From positions 1-64,000 of the forward strand of contig NZ_CAJZAG010000010.1 in the NCBI RefSeq assembly GCF_914271485.1: a stretch of 64,000 nucleotides of DNA, in the 5' to 3' direction. Source of the stretch: Cupriavidus pampae (GTDB lineage: Bacteria > Pseudomonadota > Gammaproteobacteria > Burkholderiales > Burkholderiaceae). The notes beneath the pieces were generated by a model. That model saw only the letters and a list, made by a program, of their open reading frames with translations. It was not told where the DNA came from and ran no database searches. Position numbers and translations under genes: made by a program. Positions within the stretch are counted from its first letter, which is position 1. Every line of letters begins with the position of its first letter. Shown here one piece after another: positions 16,983 through 25,966 of this stretch.

Positions 16983-17867
16983 ATGCAATTTCATCCCGAC
17001 CTGCCCGAAATGACCGCGGTCACGCTGATCGGCCTTTGCCTGCTAGTGGCCATGCTCGCGCGGCACGCACTCGTGCAACATCTGGCGATCGCGCGACTGG
17101 CCAACGCCATCGAACTTCACGGCGGCGAGGGCAATCCGCCCGTGCTGCCGGAAACCGGCATTGCCGTCATCGCCAGGCTTGCGCGCGCGATCAACGGTTG
17201 CCGCACTCGCAATGCGCAACGCGAAGCGGAGCTACTCGAAGTACTGGCGGCCTATACGCACGACCTGCGCACGCCGCTCACGCGCATGCGTCTGCGCTGC
17301 GACCTGCTCGACGACGAAGACATGCATCGCGCCATGACACGCGACCTGACCGAGATGCGCGACCTCGTGGAAGCGAGCCTGGCCTGCGCGCGGCTACGCC
17401 GCAGCGCCACTGAACCGATGCGACGTGTGGATGCCGATGGCCTGCTCGATCGGCTTATCGAGGATTATCGCGATACCGGTCGTTCGATCGCGCTGCAGGG
17501 CCGGGTGGGCCAGCCCGTGATTACCTGCCCGCACGCGCTGCGCCGCGTGCTGGTCAATCTGATCGACAATGCCCTGCATTACGGTAGCCATGTGCAGCTA
17601 TGCGTGCGCGTGCATGCGCAACGCGTTGAACTCGCGGTGCAGGACTCCGGGCCCGGCATCGCGCCGGCCGACATGGAAGCGGTATTTGCGGCTTGGTATC
17701 GGGCGCCAGCCACCGCGACGCGTGCACCTGGTAGCGGGCTCGGCCTTGCGATTGCCCGACGTCTCGCGCTGGCGATGCGTGGTGACCTTCAACTCGAGAA
17801 TCGGCATACCGGCGGACTCGAAGCCCGCCTGACGCTGCCGCTCGGGCAGGTCGAAGGTCAGCGATAG
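16983..17867 (+). CDS. Sensor-less membrane histidine kinase (EnvZ-like)
   Basis: The 294-residue kinase has one N-terminal hydrophobic segment (about 11-30), a HAMP-like linker (about 31-85) and a DHp helix with phospho-acceptor H93 (YTHDLRTPLTRMRLR). An HATPase domain follows: N box LVNLIDNALHYG, G1 DSGPGIA, G2 GSGLGLAI. There is no periplasmic sensing domain, unlike the two related kinases later in the window. The start at ATG 16983 is supported by GAGGAG upstream. It follows a FixJ-type regulator by 141 bp. Its stop overlaps the convergent flhE stop by 10 bp. Its signal and cognate regulator are unknown. Confidence 0.88.
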   Translation: MQFHPDLPEMTAVTLIGLCLLVAMLARHALVQHLAIARLANAIELHGGEGNPPVLPETGIAVIARLARAINGCRTRNAQREAELLEVLAAYTHDLRTPLTRMRLRCDLLDDEDMHRAMTRDLTEMRDLVEASLACARLRRSATEPMRRVDADGLLDRLIEDYRDTGRSIALQGRVGQPVITCPHALRRVLVNLIDNALHYGSHVQLCVRVHAQRVELAVQDSGPGIAPADMEAVFAAWYRAPATATRAPGSGLGLAIARRLALAMRGDLQLENRHTGGLEARLTLPLGQVEGQR

Positions 17868-18328
17868 TTGACCGTGACCTCGTTGCTGCGCCCCTGCAGC
17901 ACGGGCAGAATGCCCTGCCCCGGCACGCGGAACGCGAAGACAAAGCCCTTGGCGGCATCATCACCGCCGAATGCGTCGGTCTTGCCTTCGGGCGAAGGCA
18001 GCATGACGCAGCGCTCGGCATTACAGAGGTACGCCTGCATATCGACGGGCGGCACGCGCGTAAAGCTGTAGCGCCAGCGGACCGACGTGATGACCCCATC
18101 CGACTGCGGCATCAGGGCCGTGGGCTGGATGGGCGTCGATACCGTGCGCTGCCCTCGTCCGGTGATGGCGGGGCCGACCACCGATGCATTCCATGCGTGG
18201 CGCGAACCGAGTTCGAGCGTGGCGCGGGTCATTCCCTCGGCCGGGCCGGCCAGCGCCGGCAAGGCAGGCAGGGCCGCCGCGATGGTCATGGCGATCGCGC
18301 ATGTAGAGGCATGGGTCGGCCGTCGCAT
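17858..18328 (-). CDS. flhE: Flagellar protein FlhE
   Basis: FlhE is a small periplasmic protein of flhBAE operons; in enterobacteria it is linked to preventing proton leak through the export apparatus. The 156-residue frame starts at an ATG that overlaps the fliA stop codon (TGATG). It has a signal peptide (about 1-28, ending PALPALA), the two-cysteine turn AYLCNAERCVML, and the family ending SNEVTVNYR. It closes the flhB-flhA-flhF-flhG-fliA-flhE run. In this organism flhE is coupled to fliA rather than following flhA directly. Confidence 0.85.
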   Translation of the reverse strand: MRRPTHASTCAIAMTIAAALPALPALAGPAEGMTRATLELGSRHAWNASVVGPAITGRGQRTVSTPIQPTALMPQSDGVITSVRWRYSFTRVPPVDMQAYLCNAERCVMLPSPEGKTDAFGGDDAAKGFVFAFRVPGQGILPVLQGRSNEVTVNYR

Positions 18329-19044
18329 CACAGCAGTCCGCGCAGCTGGTTGCGCAGGCGCGTGATGGCCTGACTGCGGATCTGGCATACGCGCGACTCG
18401 GTTACCTCGAGCACCGCGCCAATTTCGCGCAGGTTGAGTTCCTGGTCGTAGCACAGCGACAGCACCAGCTTTTCCCGCTCCGGCAGCTTGTCGATCGCGC
18501 GGATCAGCGCCTCGCGCATGCCGCTCTCCATCAGCACCTTGAGCGGATTCGCGTCGTCGGTCACACCGAGGTGGCGGTCGAGAAAATCTTCCTCGCCCGA
18601 GCGCTCGAAATCCTCGTAGTGCAACAGCTGACAGCCGTACACCTCGTTCAGCAGTTGCTGGTATTCCTCGAGCGGCAGCTCCATCTCGGCGGCCACTTCG
18701 GAATCGACGGGCGTGCGGCCGAGCTTCTGCTCGAGGCCGCGCTGCGTTCGTTCGATGCGGCGCGTGAACTGCCGCAGACTTCGGGATTGCCAGTCGTTGG
18801 CGCGCACCTCGTCGAGCATGGCGCCACGGATGCGCTGACTCGCATAGGTTTCGAAGCGGGCGCCGTGATTGTCTTCATAGCGCTTGGCCGCATCGAGCAG
18901 ACCGATCATGCCGGCCTGGATCAGGTCGTCGATCTGGACGCTGGCCGGAAGCTTGGCCGCCAGTTGCAACGCGATGCGTCGAACCAGGGGCGCGTGTGAC
19001 TTGACCACGTCTGCCTGTTCGAGCTTTCCCTGAATCGTATACAT
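18328..19044 (-). CDS. fliA: Flagellar sigma factor FliA (sigma-28)
   Basis: FliA directs RNA polymerase to late flagellar promoters. The 238 residues carry region 2 (LVRRIALQLAAKLPASVQIDDLIQAGMIGLLDAAKRYEDNHGARFETYASQRIRGAMLDEVR), region 3 (LEQKLGRTPVDSEVAAEMEL) and region 4 (LPEREKLVLSLCYDQELNLREIGAVLEVTESRVCQIRSQAITRLR). Two matching promoters (before flgK and flgM) and its inhibitor FlgM are in the same window. It lies 100 bp after flhG. Confidence 0.97.
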   Translation of the reverse strand: MYTIQGKLEQADVVKSHAPLVRRIALQLAAKLPASVQIDDLIQAGMIGLLDAAKRYEDNHGARFETYASQRIRGAMLDEVRANDWQSRSLRQFTRRIERTQRGLEQKLGRTPVDSEVAAEMELPLEEYQQLLNEVYGCQLLHYEDFERSGEEDFLDRHLGVTDDANPLKVLMESGMREALIRAIDKLPEREKLVLSLCYDQELNLREIGAVLEVTESRVCQIRSQAITRLRNQLRGLL

Positions 19045-19144
19045 GGTGGAACTCTCGGTTTAATGCCTGGTTTTTGTGCCGGCACATCTTCGATGCGCCA
19101 GCCAGCTATTGGGTCGTCTGTTTCTCGATGACTTCTAGTTGTTT

Positions 19145-19987
19145 TTACGCGGGCATGGCCGCTGCCATGCTTCGCGGTACTGCCGTTTCGGTTCGCAGGG
19201 GCCAGCCATTGATGGCACCAGCCATGCGACGCAACGCCGTGGTGGCCGCGGCGGCCGGAAAGGCCTCCACCACGCAACGTCCGAGGTGCAGACCACGCAC
19301 GACCAGTGGATCAACTGGTAACGCGCCCGCACTGCTCGCTTCCACACCGAGGTACTGACCCGCCGTGCGCGCCAGATTCCCGGTGATTGCCGTGACCGCC
19401 GCCTCGCTGCTCGCCATATTGACGACCAGATGGAAGCGCCGGCACGCATACTGATGATGCAGCCGCTTGATGCATGCATAAGCGGCTGTGATCGATGTGG
19501 CATCGGGCCGCATCACGATCACGAAGTTGTGCGCAGCGCCAGCCAGCGGCGACAGCGAACCGTCCTGCGCGGCACGCGCATCGATGACCACGGTGCGCAG
19601 GTCTGCCAGTGCCCGACCATCGCGACCTTCGTGGCCATCCATGGCGATATCCGCCATCATGTTGCCGGCCTCGAGCACCGCCAGTCCGCTCGCGGGACGC
19701 GTGCCCAGCGCCTCGGCCAGCGGCATGCGGCCTGCCAGCACATCGGCCAGCGACGCCTTCGGCGTGGCGCCGGCCAGCCGTGTGGCACGCGCGCCCTGAC
19801 GGTCCTCATCGACCAACAACACGCGCTCGCCCTGCAGCGCCAGTGCGTTCGACAGTCCAAGCGCGACGGTCGTCGCGCCCGCGCCGGGCTCGCTGGCCAC
19901 CACCGCGATGCGCCGCGTCACGCGCGGCGCCAGCATGCGGCGCAGGCTTTCGGCCTGATCGGAACCGAGCATAGACAAGCTGGACAA
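19145..19987 (-). CDS. flhG: MinD-like flagellar number regulator FlhG (FleN)
   Basis: FlhG is a MinD/ParA-type ATPase that, with FlhF, sets flagellar number and site. The 280 residues begin with the DQAESLRRML helix that in FlhG proteins contacts FlhF, then IAVVASEPGAGATTVALGLSNALA. The deviant Walker A motif normally has two lysines (KGGxGKT); here the block is EPGAGATT (33-40), with neither lysine. A MinD-like VLLVDED strand follows. The C-terminal membrane-targeting helix is not obvious. It starts 3 bp after flhF. The loss of both lysines suggests altered or absent ATP hydrolysis. Confidence 0.88.
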   Translation of the reverse strand: MSSLSMLGSDQAESLRRMLAPRVTRRIAVVASEPGAGATTVALGLSNALALQGERVLLVDEDRQGARATRLAGATPKASLADVLAGRMPLAEALGTRPASGLAVLEAGNMMADIAMDGHEGRDGRALADLRTVVIDARAAQDGSLSPLAGAAHNFVIVMRPDATSITAAYACIKRLHHQYACRRFHLVVNMASSEAAVTAITGNLARTAGQYLGVEASSAGALPVDPLVVRGLHLGRCVVEAFPAAAATTALRRMAGAINGWPLRTETAVPRSMAAAMPA

Positions 19988-19990
19988 GGC

Positions 19991-22504
19991 TTACTCTCCC
20001 AGCGATGCCATCTGCATGGCATCGGCCGATTCGGCATCCATCGAACGTGCGAACTGCGTCGCGGCCAGCGCGGTGGATTGCGGCGCTGCCGCTTCCGCCA
20101 CCGGTGCTGCCAGCGAACGACCCGGGTAGTTCTCCAGCACATCGAGCAGCGCGAGCAGGCGGCTCATGCCTTCGTTGAGCACAGTGCCCTGCACTGGCGC
20201 ATTGACGCGCGCCAGCGCGCGGCCAGCCAGACGCGACAGGAAGGCCGGCGCGGTCGGGCTTGGCGTATGTTGCAGGCGCAGCGTGGTCAGGCCGAGCTGG
20301 ATCGAAACCAGGTTGGCGTAAGTCGCGGCATCGCCTTCCGGTGCATCGTCAGGGCGTCCGGCTTCCTGCGCGAAATGCTCGGCGGCGTGGCGCAGCGTGC
20401 GGAACTGTTCGTCGGCGGCATCGACCCAGCGCGACCACCGTGCGACCTGCGCGGCGTCGTCGGCGAGTGCGGCGTCGCACAGCACGTACGCGGTGGCGAG
20501 CATCTCGCCCGAGTCGCGATCGACCAGACGCGAAACTACGAGGCAAGCCTCGATGCCGGCGTCCGAGCCGTCGGTGCGCACACGCGCGGCGGTACGCACC
20601 TGACCTTCGGGCACGCGCACCATGCACTGGCCGAGCCAGAGCACGGCTTCGCGATCGCGCCACGGCTGTTCGCCGATCGCATGGAACGTCAGCGTATCGG
20701 CAATGGTGTCCAGCTTGTTGGCTACGCCGTTGGCAATCACGCGCGTGGTCTTGCGCATGCCCGCCACCCAGCGTTCGCCAGTCTGCTGCCAGCGCGCCAG
20801 CGTGGTCGTGGTCGGCAGCGATGCATACAGATTGACGATGGTGCGCGCGGCGGCAAGCGTCGCGCGTACGGTGCTGGCTTCGGCCTCGGCTTCCGCTTCC
20901 GCGAGCGACTGACGGGCGCGCGACGACGGCACGAAGGTCGTGGCCAGCGGCATGCCATCGCGGTCAGCCAGCCACAGCGTCTGCTGCAGCAGCTGCGGCG
21001 CGCGGCGGCCCTGTGCCGGTAGCGTGGCAGTGTTGGTCACGGCGAGGACATAACGATCGCAGGCGCGCGCGGCATCGCGGCACATCGTCAAACGTACTTG
21101 CTGCGCGGCCTGACGCAGGGCCGGAGCACCCATCGCGCGCTGCTGCCACAGCGAACGCGCGAGGTCGAAACCGTACTGCGGACCATTGAGTTCTTCCACG
21201 CACACGCCCACGGCGTTGGCGCTATCGGTCAGCGAACGCAGCACGTCGTCCGCGCCACCCTGACGGGCGGCACCAGCCGGCGCGCGGTCTTCATCCGCGA
21301 CCGCGGCGGCGGCCTGGCGGCGCGCCGCATCGGCGTCAGCAAACAGCGAGCCGCGACGCGGCGTCAGGAACGCGCGCTCGATCAGCGCCGCGCCCTGCGC
21401 GAGTTCGAGGTGCTCGGGCACGCGTTGGCCGGTCGACGCGTAGAACACCGGCAGGCGATGCCGGATCACGACGTCGAGCACCGAGCCGAGGTGCGTGGCT
21501 TCATCGAGCTTGCTGATGATGCAGCCATCGATACCCGGCACATGAGCGGGTACATGAGCACCGGCATTAGGGGCGGCGTCATGACGGTAGGCGTGCACCA
21601 CCTCGTTGAGCGTATCGCCGTGGCTTGCGCCATTGAGCACCAGCACACGCTGCACCGGGGCCTGCACGCCGGCCAGCATCGAGATCTGATCCGACAGGCT
21701 GCGATCGCGCTGGCTCATGCCCACCGTGTCGATGATCACGAGGTGCTTGTCTTTCATCGCGTTGAGCGCGAAACGCAGATCGGCCGCATCCTTCACCGCA
21801 TGCACGGGCACGCCGAGGATGTCGCCATAGATGCGCAACTGCTCGTGCGCGCCGATCCGGAAGCTGTCGGTGGTCAGCAGCGCGAGTTGCTCGGGACCGT
21901 GGCGCAGCACGAAGCGCGCGGCCAGCTTGGCGGTGGTCGTGGTCTTGCCGACGCCGGTCGGGCCGATCAGCGCGAGCACGCCGCCCTGCCCGAACAGCGC
22001 GTCCTCGTCGGCCAGCACCGGCACCTTGCGCGCGAGTTCCTGACGAATCCATGCCATTGCGGCGGGACGGTCGTAGCCGACCGGCAGCTTGCTCAGCAGC
22101 GTGCGCGACAACTGACCCGAGAACCCCGCATTGACGAGCCATTCGAACAGGGACTCGCGCAGCGGATCGCCCGCGGCAACGCCCGGCGCTCCGCCCGACA
22201 AACCCGCGAACTGACGCTCGAGCATATTGCGCATCGAAGCGAGCTCGCCACGCAGATCACCCAGCTCCGCGCCGTCGTGCGACGCGGTAGCGAGCAGCGG
22301 CGACGCGGCATGCACCGGTGCCGGCTCGTGGTACTGAATCGCCGTGGCCGACACCGCGCCGAGATCGGTATCGCGCATCGCGACGATCTCCACGCCACCC
22401 TCGACGGTACGGTTGGACAGCACCACGGCGTCAGGGCCCATGGCCTCGCGCACCTTGCGCATCGCTTCGCGGCCATTCGCCGCCACAAACTTTGCCACGC
22501 TCAT
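19991..22504 (-). CDS. flhF: Signal-recognition-like GTPase FlhF with long C-terminal extension
   Basis: FlhF is the SRP-type GTPase that marks the flagellar assembly site. Residues 1-50 match the N-terminal B region (KFVAANGREAMRKVREAMGPDAVVLSNR). The NG domain spans about 115-390: P-loop GPTGVGKT (181-188), TTDSFRIGAHEQL, DTVGM (259-263), SKLDEA (331-336). Typical FlhF ends near there at 380-500 residues. This one continues to 837, adding about 440 residues with no motif I recognise, rich in alanine and predicted mixed alpha/beta. The gene lies between flhA (13 bp) and flhG (3 bp) and has no frameshift, so the extension is genuine in this genome. Confidence 0.93.
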   Translation of the reverse strand: MSVAKFVAANGREAMRKVREAMGPDAVVLSNRTVEGGVEIVAMRDTDLGAVSATAIQYHEPAPVHAASPLLATASHDGAELGDLRGELASMRNMLERQFAGLSGGAPGVAAGDPLRESLFEWLVNAGFSGQLSRTLLSKLPVGYDRPAAMAWIRQELARKVPVLADEDALFGQGGVLALIGPTGVGKTTTTAKLAARFVLRHGPEQLALLTTDSFRIGAHEQLRIYGDILGVPVHAVKDAADLRFALNAMKDKHLVIIDTVGMSQRDRSLSDQISMLAGVQAPVQRVLVLNGASHGDTLNEVVHAYRHDAAPNAGAHVPAHVPGIDGCIISKLDEATHLGSVLDVVIRHRLPVFYASTGQRVPEHLELAQGAALIERAFLTPRRGSLFADADAARRQAAAAVADEDRAPAGAARQGGADDVLRSLTDSANAVGVCVEELNGPQYGFDLARSLWQQRAMGAPALRQAAQQVRLTMCRDAARACDRYVLAVTNTATLPAQGRRAPQLLQQTLWLADRDGMPLATTFVPSSRARQSLAEAEAEAEASTVRATLAAARTIVNLYASLPTTTTLARWQQTGERWVAGMRKTTRVIANGVANKLDTIADTLTFHAIGEQPWRDREAVLWLGQCMVRVPEGQVRTAARVRTDGSDAGIEACLVVSRLVDRDSGEMLATAYVLCDAALADDAAQVARWSRWVDAADEQFRTLRHAAEHFAQEAGRPDDAPEGDAATYANLVSIQLGLTTLRLQHTPSPTAPAFLSRLAGRALARVNAPVQGTVLNEGMSRLLALLDVLENYPGRSLAAPVAEAAAPQSTALAATQFARSMDAESADAMQMASLGE

Positions 22505-22517
22505 GTTCGTAGGTTCC

Positions 22518-24608
22518 TCAGGCAGCGCCGCCGATCATTGCGGTGATGCGGATATTGCGGTTGTCCGGTACTTCAGCATGCGACAGCACCTTCAGTTGCG
22601 GCAGCGTGCGGCGCAGGAAACGCGCCATCAGCGGACGCAACGGCGACGGGACCAGCAGCACGGGGTCGAGTCCAAGCTGTTCCTGGCGCGCGACGGCGCC
22701 GGACGCCTGCTGCAGCAGGGCATCCGCGAGGCCCGGCTCGATGCCGCCACCGTTCGACAGCGCCTGCGTCAGCACGCGTTCGAGACCCGCGTCGAGGCTG
22801 ATCACCTGCAGGTCCGCGTTGTTCGGGAACAGTTGCTGCGTGATCGCGCGGCCCAGCGCCATGCGCACGAGCGCGGTCAGTTCGGTCGGCTCGCTGATCT
22901 TGGGCGCATGCTCGGCAATCACGTCGAGAATGGTGCGCATGTCGCGAATCGGCACACCTTCGTCGAGCAGGTTCTGCAGCACCTTCTGCAGGCCCGTCAG
23001 CGTGATCGTCTTCGGTACCAGATCCTCGGTGAGCTTCGGCGAGTCCTTGGCGATGCGGTCCAGCAGCGCCTGCACTTCCTGACGGCCGAGCAGTTCGGAG
23101 GCATGCATCTGGATAAGGTGATTCAGGTGCGTGGCCACCACCGTGCTGGCGTCGACCACGGTGTAGCCGTAGGCCTGCGCCTGTTCCTTGAGGCCGGCGT
23201 CGATCCACACGGCCGGCAGGCCGAATGCGGGGTCGCGCGTGGCGGCGCCGGGCAGCGTGCCGGTGACCTGGCCCGGATTGATCGCCATCCACTGGCCCGG
23301 CGTGGCTTCGCCCTGGCCAATCTCCACGCCCTTGAGCGTGATGCGGTACGCGTTGGGCTTGAGCTCGAGGTTGTCGCGGATGTGCACCACCGGCACGAGG
23401 AAGCCAATGTCCTGCGCGATCTTCTTGCGGATACTCTTGATGCGGCCGAGCAGTTCGCCGTTCTGTCCGCGATCGACGAGGGTAATGAGGCGGTAACCGA
23501 CTTCCATGCCAAGCGGGTCCACCAAGGTCACGTCATCCCACGTGGCTTCCGTAGTTTCCGGCGCCACGGTCGGCGCGCGTTCATTGCTCTTCTTCTCGTT
23601 GCGCGCGGCGGCTGCATCGCGGCGCAGCGTGTAACGGCCGAACCAGGCGAGCGAACCGGCCAGCAGCAGGAAGGCGAAATGCGGCATGCCCGGGATAATG
23701 CCCATCAGGCCGATGATGCCGGCGGTCAGGAACATCACGCGCGGATTCGAGAACAGCTGGCCCGTGAGCTGCTGGCCCACGTCCTGCTCGTTCGACACAC
23801 GCGACACGATCACACCGGCCGCGGTAGAGATGATCAGCGCCGGGATTTGCGCGACCAGGCCATCACCGATCGTCAGCAGCGTGTAGTTGCGCACGGCCGT
23901 GGAGAAGTCCAGGTCGTGCTGCACCATGCCCACCACCATGCCCGCGGCGATGTTGATGAACATGATCAGCAGGCCGGCCACGGCATCGCCGCGCACGAAC
24001 TTGCTGGCACCGTCCATCGCGCCGTAGAAGTCCGATTCCTGCGCCACTTCGGCGCGGCGCTTCTTGGCGCCTTCCTCGTTGATCAGGCCCGCGTTCAAGT
24101 CCGCGTCGATCGCCATCTGCTTGCCGGGCATCGCATCGAGCATGAAGCGCGCGCCCACTTCGGCGATACGCCCCGCACCCTTGGTAATCACCATAAAGTT
24201 GATCACCACGAGGATCGCGAACACCACGATACCTACCGCGAAGTTACCGCCAACCAGGAAGTGGCCGAACGCCTCGATCACCTTGCCCGCCGCGTCGGGG
24301 CCGGTATGGCCCTCGAGCAGCACCACGCGCGTGGAGGCCACGTTCAGCGACAGGCGCAGCAGCGTGGTGAACAGCAGCACGGCCGGGAACGCGGCGAAGT
24401 CGAGCGCCTTCTGCGTGTACATGCCCACCAGCAACACCATGATCGACAGCGCGATGTTGAAGGTGAACAGCAGATCGAGCACGACGGCCGGCAGCGGCAG
24501 GATCATCATGCCGAGGATCATGACGATCAGCAGCGGTCCGGCCAGGGCCTTCATCTGCGCGCCCGCACGGAGGCCAGGCATGTTGAAGAAATTGGTCAGT
24601 GCGTTCAT
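22518..24608 (-). CDS. flhA: Flagellar export gate protein FlhA
   Basis: FlhA is the large inner-membrane ring protein of the flagellar type III export gate; its cytoplasmic ring docks chaperone-substrate complexes. The 696 residues have about eight N-terminal membrane segments. These include the conserved FHIPEP-region sequence TTLLRLSLNVASTRVVLLEG and the AEVGARFMLDAMPGKQMAIDADLNAGLINEEGAKKRR loop. A soluble C-terminal domain starts near residue 350 and ends LSHAEVPDNRNIRI. Its ATG overlaps the flhB stop (ATGA), which implies coupling. Confidence 0.97.
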   Translation of the reverse strand: MNALTNFFNMPGLRAGAQMKALAGPLLIVMILGMMILPLPAVVLDLLFTFNIALSIMVLLVGMYTQKALDFAAFPAVLLFTTLLRLSLNVASTRVVLLEGHTGPDAAGKVIEAFGHFLVGGNFAVGIVVFAILVVINFMVITKGAGRIAEVGARFMLDAMPGKQMAIDADLNAGLINEEGAKKRRAEVAQESDFYGAMDGASKFVRGDAVAGLLIMFINIAAGMVVGMVQHDLDFSTAVRNYTLLTIGDGLVAQIPALIISTAAGVIVSRVSNEQDVGQQLTGQLFSNPRVMFLTAGIIGLMGIIPGMPHFAFLLLAGSLAWFGRYTLRRDAAAARNEKKSNERAPTVAPETTEATWDDVTLVDPLGMEVGYRLITLVDRGQNGELLGRIKSIRKKIAQDIGFLVPVVHIRDNLELKPNAYRITLKGVEIGQGEATPGQWMAINPGQVTGTLPGAATRDPAFGLPAVWIDAGLKEQAQAYGYTVVDASTVVATHLNHLIQMHASELLGRQEVQALLDRIAKDSPKLTEDLVPKTITLTGLQKVLQNLLDEGVPIRDMRTILDVIAEHAPKISEPTELTALVRMALGRAITQQLFPNNADLQVISLDAGLERVLTQALSNGGGIEPGLADALLQQASGAVARQEQLGLDPVLLVPSPLRPLMARFLRRTLPQLKVLSHAEVPDNRNIRITAMIGGAA

Positions 24609-25747
24609 GCGCGGGCGTCCGGTACGGCAAGTTCATCGGGCACAAACAACTCCGTCGGACCGCCCGGTTGGGGGCCGTTGGAGTAGTGCCACTGTTTGAG
24701 TTGAAAGACCCAGGCCAGGACCTCGGCCACGGCGGTGTACAGCCCCGAGGGGATTTCCTGGCCGATATCGACGTGACGATGCAGCGCGCGCGCGAGCGGT
24801 GGCGCGGACAGGATCGGCACGCGATGTTCGCTGGCCAGTTCGCGAATGCGAGCGGCCACTTCGTCTGCGCCCTTCGCCACTACACGAGGGGCGCTCATGC
24901 GGCCCTCTTCATATTTGAGCGCCACGGCAAAGTGCGTCGGGTTGGTCACGACCACGTCCGCCTTGGGCACTTCGGCCATCATGCGGCGGCGCGCAATCGC
25001 GCGTTGCTGCTGGCGGATCCGCGCCTTGATATGCGGGTCGCCATCACTTTCCTTCATTTCCTGCTTGATCTCTTCCTTGGTCATGCGGAGCTTCTTGTAG
25101 AAGGTCCACAGTTGCCAGGGCACGTCGATGGCCACCACCAGCAGCAGCGAGCCGGCCGTGACGCCACACACGTAGAGCACGAGTTCGGCCATGTGCAGCA
25201 GCGCTTCGTTGACCGGGGCGCTCATCAGCGCGATGGCTTCGGGCAGGCGGCGCCACAACATCCACGACGCCACGCCACCGACCAGCAGCGATTTGGCGAT
25301 GGCCTTGGTGAGCTCCACCAGCGACTGCGACGAGAACATCCGCCCGATGCCCTTGAACGGCGACAGACGCGAGAAATCGGGGGCCAGCGACTTGGTCGAG
25401 AACAGCCAGCCGCCCAGCGCCAGCGGCCCGATCAGAGCCGCCGCACCGAAGATCAGCAGGATCGGCAGGAATACCAGCAGGCAGTCCCAGATCAGCATGG
25501 CGAACTGCGACAGCATGCGGTTGGTATCGAACGCGGTGGCCGGCTCGAATGACAGCCCGGTATGCATCGCCATATTGAGCTGACGCCCCAGCGTGCCGCC
25601 GAACAGCCACAGCGTGAACACGCCGGTCATCAGCATCATGAACGTGCCGAGCTCGCGCGAACGCACCACCTGGCCCTCTTCTCGCGCCTTTTCCAGGCGC
25701 CGGGCTGTGGCGGGTTCGGTTTTCTCGAGATCGCTTTCCTCGCTCAT
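24605..25747 (-). CDS. flhB: Flagellar export switch protein FlhB
   Basis: FlhB is the membrane component of the export gate that switches substrate specificity from rod/hook to filament after self-cleavage. From the chosen start it has 380 residues: cytoplasmic N-terminus (SDLEKTEPATARRLEKAREEGQV), four membrane segments, and a cytoplasmic C-domain with the autocleavage motif NPTH (269-272). The C-terminal tail is proline-rich. I start at ATG 25747 because GGAG lies 5 bases upstream and the protein then begins MSEESDLEKTE as in homologues. It is the first gene of the leftward flh operon. Confidence 0.96.
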   Translation of the reverse strand: MSEESDLEKTEPATARRLEKAREEGQVVRSRELGTFMMLMTGVFTLWLFGGTLGRQLNMAMHTGLSFEPATAFDTNRMLSQFAMLIWDCLLVFLPILLIFGAAALIGPLALGGWLFSTKSLAPDFSRLSPFKGIGRMFSSQSLVELTKAIAKSLLVGGVASWMLWRRLPEAIALMSAPVNEALLHMAELVLYVCGVTAGSLLLVVAIDVPWQLWTFYKKLRMTKEEIKQEMKESDGDPHIKARIRQQQRAIARRRMMAEVPKADVVVTNPTHFAVALKYEEGRMSAPRVVAKGADEVAARIRELASEHRVPILSAPPLARALHRHVDIGQEIPSGLYTAVAEVLAWVFQLKQWHYSNGPQPGGPTELFVPDELAVPDARA

Positions 25748-25923
25748 TGACGCTCCATTACGTCCCAACTACGAAGCGCGCGGACGGCCCTTCGTCACCA
25801 TGGATTATCAAATCCCGGCGGGGCGGCCATTAGGAGGAAAAGGGAGGGAAATCGGCGCCTGTTTGGGGAATGAGCAGGCGCGAGGGTTAACGGTGCGGGG
25901 GCGGGTAAGCTTTAGGGAGGCCT

Positions 25924-25952
25924 AAAAAATATGCCGATTAGGATACATCGGC
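25924..25952 (-). terminator. Intrinsic terminator after yceH
   Basis: On the minus strand GCCGAT / ATCGGC pair around an 8-base loop and are followed by a T-rich run (ATATTTTTTA), 15 bp past the yceH stop. The opposite strand has CTTTT after the stem, so it may act in both directions. It shields the flh operon promoter region (25748-25923) from upstream transcription. I could not identify a clear early-class flagellar promoter in that region. Confidence 0.7.
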
Positions 25953-25966
25953 CTTTTCCTCGAAGG

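Noticed and set aside
19430..21022. Long plus-strand frame opposite flhG/flhF
   Set aside because: Shadow of the flhF and flhG coding strand; no family features.
21098..24686. Two long plus-strand frames opposite flhF and flhA
   Set aside because: Histidine/arginine-rich antisense text; flhA and flhF are certain on the other strand.
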